From an uncultured Bacteriovorax sp. (GTDB lineage: Bacteria > Bdellovibrionota > Bacteriovoracia > Bacteriovoracales > Bacteriovoracaceae): a stretch of DNA of 7,711 nt. The translations under genes were made by a program, and so were the position numbers. Every line of letters starts with the position of its first letter. The first letter of the stretch is position 1. Of the stretch, positions 1-6,049 are shown piece after piece. The stretch is taken from assembly GCA_943914745.1 (NCBI GenBank), contig CALUDF010000141.1:1-7711 (forward strand), read 5' to 3'. The notes beneath the pieces are model-generated. The model worked only from the letters and a program-made list of their open reading frames with translations. It was not told where the DNA came from and searched no databases.

Positions 1-1
1 C

Positions 2-631
2 AGTATTACTCAGCAGGTAATGCAGAAGATTGGTTACTACTATGACCACAGAGAAAATAGAGGGAAGCTTGCCAATCTGCTTAAGCGAACTTCTTTTGCC
101 AAAAAAACGGGCCTTGATCTCTTCTCTTACGTCGGAAGCTGGGGCCTCCATATGCTTTCGGCCGGTGTCGAGCATGTTGAATTCGTCGATCAGGGAAACA
201 TGGAGGAAGTGACTAATAATCATTTGAAGCTCAATGGTTTCGACGGACGTGGACATTTTACTCGCTCTGATGTCTTTAAGTTCCTTGATGCCCAAGTCGC
301 TTCTGGCAAGAAATATGACGTGATTGTAAGTGACCCACCAGCATTTACGAAATCAGAGAAAAATAAAATCACGGCCCTGCAAGGTTATGAAAAATTGCAC
401 TTAAAGGCGATGAAACTTCTAAGTGATGAAGCCGTAATGGTAGTAGCGTCTTGTACTCATCATGTGGATTATGAAGAGCTAGATAAAACGGTTCAGGATG
501 CGGCCATTAAGAATTCACAGAAGGTGCATTTGCTGGATTTGGGGGCTCAAGGATTTGATCATCCTTTCAGTGGTTTTTACGATAAAAGTTTTTACATTAA
601 ATATTTAGTTTATTTTGTCAGTAGAGGGTAG
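2..631 (+). CDS. RlmI-like class I SAM-dependent 23S rRNA (cytosine-C5) methyltransferase, C-terminal part (5' truncated by window)
   Basis: This is the catalytic part of a COG1092-family (RlmI/RlmK-like) methyltransferase, which uses S-adenosylmethionine to methylate 23S rRNA in the cytoplasm. The reading frame is open to the left edge (codons before the ATG at 20 read SITQQV), so the ATG at 20 is an internal Met and not the start. RlmI-type proteins are about 390-400 residues, so roughly 190 N-terminal residues (PUA and linker) lie outside. Visible signatures are QKIGYYYDHRENR just after position 20 (family QKTGYYLDHR), SAM motif I DLFSYVG at 116-136, motif IV DPPAF at 332-346, and ASCTHH around 446-463, whose Cys (452-454) matches the SCS segment of RlmI. 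It ends 3 bp before moxR, so the two may share a transcript, although the functions look unrelated. Family assignment is firm; orthology to RlmI and the exact target base are inference. Confidence 0.88.
   Translation, partial: SITQQVMQKIGYYYDHRENRGKLANLLKRTSFAKKTGLDLFSYVGSWGLHMLSAGVEHVEFVDQGNMEEVTNNHLKLNGFDGRGHFTRSDVFKFLDAQVASGKKYDVIVSDPPAFTKSEKNKITALQGYEKLHLKAMKLLSDEAVMVVASCTHHVDYEELDKTVQDAAIKNSQKVHLLDLGAQGFDHPFSGFYDKSFYIKYLVYFVSRG
623..628 (+). promoter_or_regulatory. Ribosome binding site of moxR
   Basis: AGAGGG lies 6 nt upstream of the ATG at 635 and overlaps the last codons of the methyltransferase gene. It is a moderate Shine-Dalgarno match and supports the ATG at 635 as the start. 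Confidence 0.5.
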
Positions 632-634
632 ATT

Positions 635-1585
635 ATGAGCACGGAAGTTCGCGCACGCATTAATGAAGCACTTAAAGAGGCTAAGGGAATCATCTTTGGA
701 CAGGATAATTTATTAGATGCGATCATGGCCTCACTTATTTGTGAAGGTCACTTATTGATTGAAGGAATGCCAGGGCTGGGGAAAACGCTTTCAGTTTCAA
801 CCATCAGTAAGTTGTGTGACTTATCTTTCAAAAGAATTCAGTTCACTCCGGATCTACTGCCTTCAGACCTTATCGGGACCATGATTTACAGCCAGAAGAA
901 CGAAGAGTTTAGTACCAAATTCGGGCCTATTTTCACACAGCTCTTGCTGGCCGATGAAATTAACCGTGCTCCGGCAAAAGTGCAAGCCGCCCTTCTTGAG
1001 GCCATGGCAGAAAAACAAGTGACCATCGGAGATGAGACTCACAGGCTTTCTTCTCCATTTGTTGTTCTTGCCACTCAAAACCCAATTGAGCAGGAAGGAA
1101 CATACCAGCTACCAGAAGCTCAGCTTGACCGCTTCATGATGAAAATCAATGTTGATTACCCTTCTTTTAAAGCAGAAAAAAACATTCTGGATCTAAAAAA
1201 GAATATGATGAATAAATTAACAGCGGTTCTTTCAACTGATGATCTCATCACTGCTCAAGAAATTGTTGAAGGCATTTATGTTGACGATAAAATTAAAGAC
1301 CTCATCGTAAAAATCGTTCATGCGACAAGACCTGGCTCAGAATTTTTTCCAAAAGAATACAACGGAATCATCATTTCTGGAGCTTCACCCAGAGCGGTTA
1401 TCTGGCTTTATAGAGTCTCAAAATTCATGGCCTTCATGGATGGAAAAGACTTCGTGACGCCGGATCATATTTTAAAGGTCGTGCCAAGCATTCTTGGCCA
1501 CAGATTGATTCTCTCTTACGAGGCTTCAATTGATAATTTTAAGGGCGCTGATGTAGCGTTAAAGATTGCTAAATCACTAGTGTAG
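635..1585 (+). CDS. moxR: MoxR-family AAA+ ATPase
   Basis: This is a cytoplasmic AAA+ ATPase of the MoxR family, which works with VWA-domain proteins as a chaperone or assembly motor. At 316 residues it is normal length for the family. All ATPase elements are present: Walker A GMPGLGKT (44-51), Walker B LLLADE (103-108) followed by INRAPAKVQAALLEAM, sensor 1 ATQNP (146-150), EAQLDRF with the arginine-finger-type Arg (161-167), and a lid segment with GASPRAV near residues 248-254. No signal peptide or membrane segment is seen. The next gene, a DUF58 protein, starts 3 bp after the stop; this MoxR-DUF58 pair is the usual head of Bat operons. The start has a moderate ribosome site 6 nt upstream. 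The ATPase is predicted active; its client is unknown. Confidence 0.96.
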   Translation: MSTEVRARINEALKEAKGIIFGQDNLLDAIMASLICEGHLLIEGMPGLGKTLSVSTISKLCDLSFKRIQFTPDLLPSDLIGTMIYSQKNEEFSTKFGPIFTQLLLADEINRAPAKVQAALLEAMAEKQVTIGDETHRLSSPFVVLATQNPIEQEGTYQLPEAQLDRFMMKINVDYPSFKAEKNILDLKKNMMNKLTAVLSTDDLITAQEIVEGIYVDDKIKDLIVKIVHATRPGSEFFPKEYNGIIISGASPRAVIWLYRVSKFMAFMDGKDFVTPDHILKVVPSILGHRLILSYEASIDNFKGADVALKIAKSLV

Positions 1586-1588
1586 TTT

Positions 1589-2434
1589 ATGAATATTAAT
1601 GAAGTCAGAAAAGTTGTTGGAAAACTTCGCGCCAATCTTTTTAGGAAGGCGAACTCCCATTCGATTGGGATGTTGAAGACCAATATCAAAGGAACAGGAC
1701 TTCAGTTCAAAGAGCATCAGGTTTACACTTTCGGCGATGATATCAGATTCATTGACTGGAAAATTCTCGCAAAGACGAGTAACCCTTATGTTAAGACTTT
1801 TAATGAAGAAAGAAATGTTGAGATTGTTGTTGTCATTGATGCCTCGGCAACCATGATGTCAGGATTTAATGGCGTCTCAAAGTTACAGGCTGCCATTGAG
1901 ATCTGCTGCCTTTTGTATTTATTAGCTAAAGAGACCAACGACTTTGTCCATGCGCTAATCGTGACAGATGAAGTTATCAATGTTCCTAAACTCACGGGAG
2001 ACCAGGGAATCACTCACCTGATTTCGACTTTGGAGGAAAAGAAGATCCTCACGAGCAAAGGAAAGATCAATACAGACCGCGAATTTCTTGAAAACGTTGA
2101 TAGCAAAAAAAAATACATCTCAATCATGAAGCACCTAAGTCGCAAAAGAGAGATCATCTTGCTTTCCGATTTCAATGATTTTGTAGACAGCGATATTTTA
2201 AAAAAACTTCTCGTGCGCTCAAACGTGCATTGCTTCCAATTGCTCTCACCTTTGGATGAAGCTAAGACCTTGCCTTACTCTCTTCATGCTTCTTCTGGAG
2301 CGAATTCCAGGTCAACAGTAGGAAAATATGATTTTTCTGGCAAGAGGGAACTCACCCATGAGTTTGGAAAGCGCTTTAGACGTTTGCGCATTCAGGAGAA
2401 ATACTTAGAGAATTTTGTTAAGGAGATGAGATGA
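1589..2434 (+). CDS. DUF58 domain protein (VWA-like partner of MoxR)
   Basis: This 281-residue protein carries the DUF58 signature: DDIRFIDWKILAKTSNPYVK (50-69, family R-x-I-D-W-x-x-x-A-R/K), then FNEERNVEIVVVIDASATMM, where DASAT (84-88) sits at the VWA metal-site (MIDAS) position, and the later strand IILLSDFNDF (189-198) with its conserved Asp. It has no signal peptide or membrane segment, so it should be cytoplasmic, as in other short Bat-type DUF58 proteins. The final MIDAS residue is Thr88 where Ser is usual; Thr might still bind metal. No Shine-Dalgarno sequence is visible before the ATG, which lies only 3 bp after the moxR stop, so translation probably depends on coupling to moxR. Its 3' end overlaps the next gene by 4 bp. 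An uninterrupted A9 run lies at 2105-2113. In other systems DUF58 proteins pair with MoxR; a direct interaction here is inferred from context. Confidence 0.93.
   Translation: MNINEVRKVVGKLRANLFRKANSHSIGMLKTNIKGTGLQFKEHQVYTFGDDIRFIDWKILAKTSNPYVKTFNEERNVEIVVVIDASATMMSGFNGVSKLQAAIEICCLLYLLAKETNDFVHALIVTDEVINVPKLTGDQGITHLISTLEEKKILTSKGKINTDREFLENVDSKKKYISIMKHLSRKREIILLSDFNDFVDSDILKKLLVRSNVHCFQLLSPLDEAKTLPYSLHASSGANSRSTVGKYDFSGKRELTHEFGKRFRRLRIQEKYLENFVKEMR
2419..2425 (+). promoter_or_regulatory. Strong ribosome binding site of the 2431 gene
   Basis: TAAGGAG lies inside the end of the DUF58 gene, 5 nt before the ATG at 2431 and 8 nt before a second in-frame ATG at 2434. Spacing slightly favours the second ATG, but both give the same protein apart from one Met. 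Confidence 0.7.
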
Positions 2435-3210
2435 TGAAGAAGATCGGATCATTTCTTTTCATTTTTATTTTTACAATGGCAATGGCCTTTGCTCAGGCAA
2501 CCAATAGTGAGTTTTTACTTTCGCCAAATAGTGGCCCTTTGAAAGAAGGGGACATCATTGAAGCGACAATTCGCGTCTGGCCGCTTGAGAATGCTGACCT
2601 CGCCCAATTTAGGGCTTTGGAAAAAACCACTTTATTCAATGCTTTCTACTTAGCTCAGATCCTAAGCCTTGCCTCCTCACCTAATAATGCAGATGTTGTA
2701 GAGTTAAAAGGCCTCTTCATCGTTAAGGCGGCCAATGCTGCTTCCGTGCAAGCTTTTAAATACAATAATTCAGTTATTGAATTGCGGACAGGAAACTTAA
2801 ACATTCAATCTTTGAATGATAAGGGGAAAGAATTCTACACTCAGAATCAGTCTCTTAATTCTTCTAAGGTAAATGTCATTATCGCATGCATCAGTGCCAT
2901 CGTGCTTTTTGGTCTTTTGGTTAAGCGAAAGCAAGTGATGACCTTCTTAAGCAATTTAAGGCCTGACCAAGTCAAGAAAGATAGAAAAAAATATGATGAG
3001 CTCTTTAGGGTTTCAAACAGACGTGAAGATTTTGAGCGCCTTTACAAAGAAAAAGATGCCTGGCTTTATCTTCTTCCAACCAAAGCTCCGGCCCACATGG
3101 AATTTCTTAAAATTCTCAACCAGCATCAATTCAAAAAAGATTGGAGCAATGAGGATCTTAATGAGGTGAGAGCTTCTTTTGATGTGATCAGAAGGAGTTT
3201 TGAATCATGA
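2431..3210 (+). CDS. Bat-operon bitopic membrane protein of unknown function (signal peptide, periplasmic domain, one membrane helix, cytoplasmic tail)
   Basis: I do not recognise a named family. The 259-residue product begins with a clear signal peptide (MMKK, hydrophobic core 8-19, AFA|Q cleavage near residue 21). A periplasmic region of about 125 residues follows, with alternating hydrophobic stretches that suggest beta strands (EGDIIEATIRVWPL at 39-52; VVELKGLFIVKA at 89-100). Next come a single membrane helix at about 147-164, the basic stop KRK, and a charged, probably helical cytoplasmic tail (about 165-259). The gene overlaps DUF58 by 4 bp (ATGA) and batA by 4 bp, so it belongs to the operon. 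Gammaproteobacterial operons carry a DUF4381 protein in this slot and Bacteroidota a secreted bitopic protein; this is probably the functional equivalent, but I see no convincing sequence match. The domain order resembles a reduced BatD. It could anchor periplasmic Bat proteins to cytoplasmic MoxR or DUF58, which is inference. Confidence 0.8.
   Translation: MMKKIGSFLFIFIFTMAMAFAQATNSEFLLSPNSGPLKEGDIIEATIRVWPLENADLAQFRALEKTTLFNAFYLAQILSLASSPNNADVVELKGLFIVKAANAASVQAFKYNNSVIELRTGNLNIQSLNDKGKEFYTQNQSLNSSKVNVIIACISAIVLFGLLVKRKQVMTFLSNLRPDQVKKDRKKYDELFRVSNRREDFERLYKEKDAWLYLLPTKAPAHMEFLKILNQHQFKKDWSNEDLNEVRASFDVIRRSFES
3192..3197 (+). promoter_or_regulatory. Ribosome binding site of batA
   Basis: AAGGAG lies 9 nt upstream of the ATG at 3207, inside the last codons of the preceding gene. 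It supports the start that overlaps the upstream stop as ATGA. Confidence 0.65.
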
Positions 3211-4187
3211 ATTATGAATTCCAACATATTCATTATGCTCTCTGGGGCGCTGTCGGGCTTATCTTCTGGGTCATTAGTTTCTTTTACATATTGAAGAAAC
3301 CACAATTATTCATTCCCAAGAAATATAAGAAAAAGGGATTTCCCTTTATTCGCTCTCTGTTGTTTTTGGTCGGTGTCGCAGGCTGGCTTTATATGGCCTT
3401 TGCTTTGGCCGGACCAAGGCGACCGATGGGCATGGATAAAAACACCATTGAAGTTAATGACATTTTCATTGTGCTCGACTTATCTCGCTCAATGCTTGCT
3501 GAAGACTTAAAGCCAAATCGCTTTGAGGCAGCCAAACAAAAAATTCAAGAGTTCGTCTCAATGTTTCCTCAGGACAGAATTGGGATTGTTATTTTTGCTG
3601 AAAAAGTTTTTACACTCCTGCCTCTTTCAACTGACTTAAACTTGATTAATAAAATGGTGGCCCAAATTAGGTTGGGAACTCTAGGAGATGGGACAAACAT
3701 CGGGGACGCCCTGGCCTTAGGTGTTGGGCGCTTACTTCAGTCGTTGGCCAAAAATAAAGTCATCATTCTGCTCACAGATGGTGTCAGCAACGTCGGGACC
3801 CTCACTCCACTGCAAGCTGCAGAAATGGCAGCTGAACAAAAAATAAAGATTTATACAATTGGTATTGGCGGAGCTAAAGATGCGCGCATACCGATAGGAT
3901 CAAATTCTTTTGGAGTCCAGCGCTACCAAATGATCCCAGGCGGAAGTGTTGATGAAAAGGGGCTTGAGGAAATTGCCAAGCTTACAGGTGGAAAGTTTTA
4001 CATGGCCCGCGACAACCGCGCGCTTGAAAACGTGTTAAAAGACATTAACAAGCTCGAGAGAACTCAAATTGAGCAAAGTGGTAAAATTATTTACGAAGAG
4101 CTCTTCTTTAAATATCTCTTAAGAGGAATCTTGCTTCTCATTTTCGCGGAGCTCGGGCGTCGCCTACTTCTAAGGGAGGGGCCGTGA
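3207..4187 (+). CDS. batA: BatA, membrane-anchored VWA domain protein
   Basis: This 326-residue protein has the standard BatA layout: two N-terminal membrane helices (about 10-29 and 49-68), the ALAGPRRP segment typical of Bat proteins just after the second, a VWA domain (about 84-285) and a C-terminal helix (about 303-316) ending in basic residues. The metal-ion-dependent adhesion site is complete: DLSRS (D91, S93, S95), Thr163 in GDGTNIGDAL, and Asp191 in LLTDG. The stretch SMLAEDLKPNRF right after the first motif is shared with the downstream BatB. The loop between helices 1 and 2 is strongly basic (KKYKKK), which puts it in the cytoplasm and the VWA domain in the periplasm. The gene overlaps its neighbours by 4 bp on both sides. 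BatA should bind a protein ligand through the metal site and act with BatB and BatD; the ligand is unknown. Confidence 0.95.
   Translation: MNYEFQHIHYALWGAVGLIFWVISFFYILKKPQLFIPKKYKKKGFPFIRSLLFLVGVAGWLYMAFALAGPRRPMGMDKNTIEVNDIFIVLDLSRSMLAEDLKPNRFEAAKQKIQEFVSMFPQDRIGIVIFAEKVFTLLPLSTDLNLINKMVAQIRLGTLGDGTNIGDALALGVGRLLQSLAKNKVIILLTDGVSNVGTLTPLQAAEMAAEQKIKIYTIGIGGAKDARIPIGSNSFGVQRYQMIPGGSVDEKGLEEIAKLTGGKFYMARDNRALENVLKDINKLERTQIEQSGKIIYEELFFKYLLRGILLLIFAELGRRLLLREGP
4172..4179 (+). promoter_or_regulatory. Strong ribosome binding site deciding the GTG start of batB-batC
   Basis: AAGGGAGG (with a further G) lies just upstream of the GTG at 4184; the GGAG core at 4175-4178 leaves 5 nt. This supports the non-ATG start. 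The next in-frame ATG (Met45) would delete the first membrane helix. Confidence 0.65.
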
Positions 4188-6049
4188 ATTTTGTTAATAC
4201 ACAATACATTCCTCAGATCATTGCCGGAATCATCGGCTTTTCTTTGGTGCTGGCCTATTTAAATCATAAGTATTTTAACTGGGTGAAAACCTACTGGTTT
4301 TTTGAAAGAAGCTGGATGAGTCGTATCGCGGCTTTTTTGTACATTGTCAGTATCGGCCTTATGCTGACTTCGCTTCTGGATTTACGTGGCCCGGAAGAAA
4401 GAGTGAAGTCCGCTCTTCCGGACCAAAGGACAATTATCATCTTGGATAGCTCTGCCAGTATGCTTGCAGAGGATGTGCGTCCTAGCCGATTTTCTAAGGC
4501 CATTCAGTTGGCTCGGCACTTTGTGAAAAATGCGGCCGGACATCAGGTCTCGGTTGTTCTCTTTTCTGATATTCAAAAACGTTTGATTCCTTTTACTGAT
4601 GACATTGATTTGCTCGATTCCCGCTTGGCTGCAATGGATAAGACAAATTCTGTCTCTGGCGGATCTAATATCTCTCAGGCGATATCTGAAGCCTTAGGTT
4701 ACTTTGATTTTGATGGCGATAAAAAATCAGCGACGGGCAACATCCTGGTGTTTACTGATGCCGAGGAAAGCGAAGACGGGATGGATGTGGAGCTTGGAAA
4801 TAACATCAATCTCGCAGTCGTGGGAATCGGAACCGCTAAAGGTGGAAACATTCCTCTGCGTTGGGAAGATGGAAGTTTTAGAGGTTATAAAACGCAAAAA
4901 GGTGAGCCAGTCACAACGAAATTGGATGAGGCTTATATAAAGAAAATTGGCAAGAATGTTAAGAACTACAAATATTGGATTGCTAATTCATATTCACTTC
5001 CGACAGATGAGATCATGAGCTTCTTTAGGGGCACATACAACAAAGCGCATGGGAAAGGTGATATGAGGATACGTCCAGTTTTTTCTCACCTCATTTTAAT
5101 TCCGGCCATCATCATTTACTGCCTTTCTGTCGTCTTTGGGCGCTTTGGATCTTTTAAGAAAGTTTTAAGTATGGCCTTTATTCTTTTTTCTTTTGCAGGA
5201 ATAGGAACTTCTTACGCACAGGAAGAAAAGAATCAAGAGGTAAAGAAGCTTCCGCCATCTTTGATCAAAGACATGGATAAGATGAAAAGAGGTAAAGCGG
5301 ACCGAAAGGAAGTTTTAAAAATTGCAGAAAACTTACTTAAAAACAATGAAGACCAAAGAGCGAATGAGCTCTACAGTGAGTATGCCAAGAGCTCTGATGA
5401 GGAAGAAGTCCTCTTCAACCGGGCGACAGCACTTCTTAAAACTAACCGACTAAATGAGGCGCTGCCATTGGTGCAGGAGATCCTGAAAAACTCAAAAAGC
5501 GAAACGACCAAGGACCGCATCCGCCACAACTTGCTCTTGGCAATGAATAATGAGAATGGTGGTCAAAGCAATAAACAGGACGACAAGAAAAATAAAGACA
5601 ACAAACAAGATAACCAAGACAAACAAGACAAAAAAGATAAACAAGACGATAAAGAACAAAAAGACGATAAGAACAAAGACGGAAAAGGCAACCAAGACAG
5701 CAAAGAGAAAAAAGACGATAAGAAACAAGAGGGGAAAGACTCTAAAGAAAATAAAGACAATAAAGACGGCAAGGGCAATAAAGACCAGCAAAAAAAAGAT
5801 AACAATGAAGGGCAGGGTAAAGAAGAAAAAGAAAAGAAAGACCCCAAAGACCTTGAGAAGCCTGAGAGAAAAGAGTCAAAGCCCCAGTCTCTTGAAGAGA
5901 AAGAGAAAATGATTGAACAAAAGCGTCGAATGATAAAGACGCCAGCAATGGTTAAGCAAATCATGAGCGATGACCGCGAATTGCAAAAAAGAATGATGGA
6001 CACCTCGACGAATCAAAGAGGTGGATCTAAACCAAAGAGAGATTGGTAA
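4184..6049 (+). CDS. batB/batC: BatB-BatC fusion: membrane-anchored VWA domain plus TPR-like periplasmic domain
   Basis: The 621-residue product joins two normally recognisable proteins. Residues 1-320 are BatB: helices at about 11-27 and 46-65, LRGP, and a VWA domain with DSSAS (D88, S90, S92), Ser161 in SGGSNISQAI where BatA has Thr, Asp192 in VFTDAEES, and a closing helix at about 300-320. After a short basic loop (GSFKK) comes a second hydrophobic segment (327-340) ending in TSYA|QEE, which looks like a signal peptide buried inside the protein. Residues about 350-453 are helical and TPR-like (AENLLKNNEDQRANELY; LFNRATALLKTNRLNEALPLVQEILK), as in BatC. Then follow a K/D/Q/N-rich linker (455-553) and a C-terminal piece ending KPKRDW, like the tails of BatC proteins, which often end in KDW. 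Start is GTG, overlapping batA by 4 bp. The basic loops predict that both VWA and TPR parts are periplasmic. TPR identification is by helix pattern only. Confidence 0.9.
   Translation: MNFVNTQYIPQIIAGIIGFSLVLAYLNHKYFNWVKTYWFFERSWMSRIAAFLYIVSIGLMLTSLLDLRGPEERVKSALPDQRTIIILDSSASMLAEDVRPSRFSKAIQLARHFVKNAAGHQVSVVLFSDIQKRLIPFTDDIDLLDSRLAAMDKTNSVSGGSNISQAISEALGYFDFDGDKKSATGNILVFTDAEESEDGMDVELGNNINLAVVGIGTAKGGNIPLRWEDGSFRGYKTQKGEPVTTKLDEAYIKKIGKNVKNYKYWIANSYSLPTDEIMSFFRGTYNKAHGKGDMRIRPVFSHLILIPAIIIYCLSVVFGRFGSFKKVLSMAFILFSFAGIGTSYAQEEKNQEVKKLPPSLIKDMDKMKRGKADRKEVLKIAENLLKNNEDQRANELYSEYAKSSDEEEVLFNRATALLKTNRLNEALPLVQEILKNSKSETTKDRIRHNLLLAMNNENGGQSNKQDDKKNKDNKQDNQDKQDKKDKQDDKEQKDDKNKDGKGNQDSKEKKDDKKQEGKDSKENKDNKDGKGNKDQQKKDNNEGQGKEEKEKKDPKDLEKPERKESKPQSLEEKEKMIEQKRRMIKTPAMVKQIMSDDRELQKRMMDTSTNQRGGSKPKRDW
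5156..5218 (+). other. Internal signal-peptide-like segment at the BatB/BatC junction
   Basis: Residues 325-345 of the fusion read as a complete signal peptide: KK, a hydrophobic core (VLSMAFILFSFAGIG) and an SYA|QE site fitting signal peptidase I (Ser at -3, Ala at -1). It may act as a fourth membrane helix, or be cut to release the BatC part into the periplasm. The segment is seen directly; cleavage is inferred. Confidence 0.55.
5546..5842 (+). repeat. Low-complexity, T-poor coding tract encoding a K/D/Q/N/E/G/S linker of BatC
   Basis: This tract encodes residues 455-553 of the BatB-BatC fusion. These 99 residues use only N, E, G, Q, S, K and D. The DNA is an irregular mixture of AAA/AAG, GAC/GAT, CAA and AAC/AAT codons with recurring pieces such as AAAGACGATAA and AACAAGA, but no fixed period. 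T is scarce: by hand count 14 of 240 bases in 5581-5820. It probably forms a disordered, highly charged spacer between the TPR part and the C-terminal tail. BatC proteins commonly carry Q/N/D/K-rich linkers here. Confidence 0.85.

Noticed and set aside
576..603. Possible promoter (TTTACG ... TAAATA, 16-bp spacer) upstream of moxR
   Set aside because: The boxes match consensus at only 4/6 and 3/6, the region is generally AT-rich coding sequence, and the organism's promoter consensus is unknown.
20..631. ATG at 20 as the true start of the methyltransferase gene
   Set aside because: The frame is open to the window edge, the family N-terminal domain is missing, and the Met sits immediately before the conserved QKxGYYxDxR element, so it is internal.
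863..1078. Small open frames on the - strand inside moxR, the DUF58 gene (1786-2013) and batB (4291-4576)
   Set aside because: They lie wholly within strongly supported genes, have no ribosome site or recognisable motif, and look like chance antisense frames.
5550..5850. Tandem repeat array or CRISPR in the K/D-rich tract
   Set aside because: The repeated pieces have no constant unit or spacing and preserve the reading frame by codon content; there are no spacers or palindromic repeats.
5563..6003. Long open frames on the - strand and in the +2 frame across the low-complexity tract
   Set aside because: They arise because the tract is nearly T-free and so lacks reverse-strand stop triplets; their proteins are S/L/F-rich or K/T-rich with no domain, and they sit inside a well-supported gene.
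5171..6049. Separate batC gene starting at the internal ATG (Met330)
   Set aside because: No Shine-Dalgarno sequence precedes it, the basic KK of the signal lies upstream of this Met, and the frame is continuous with batB without a stop.
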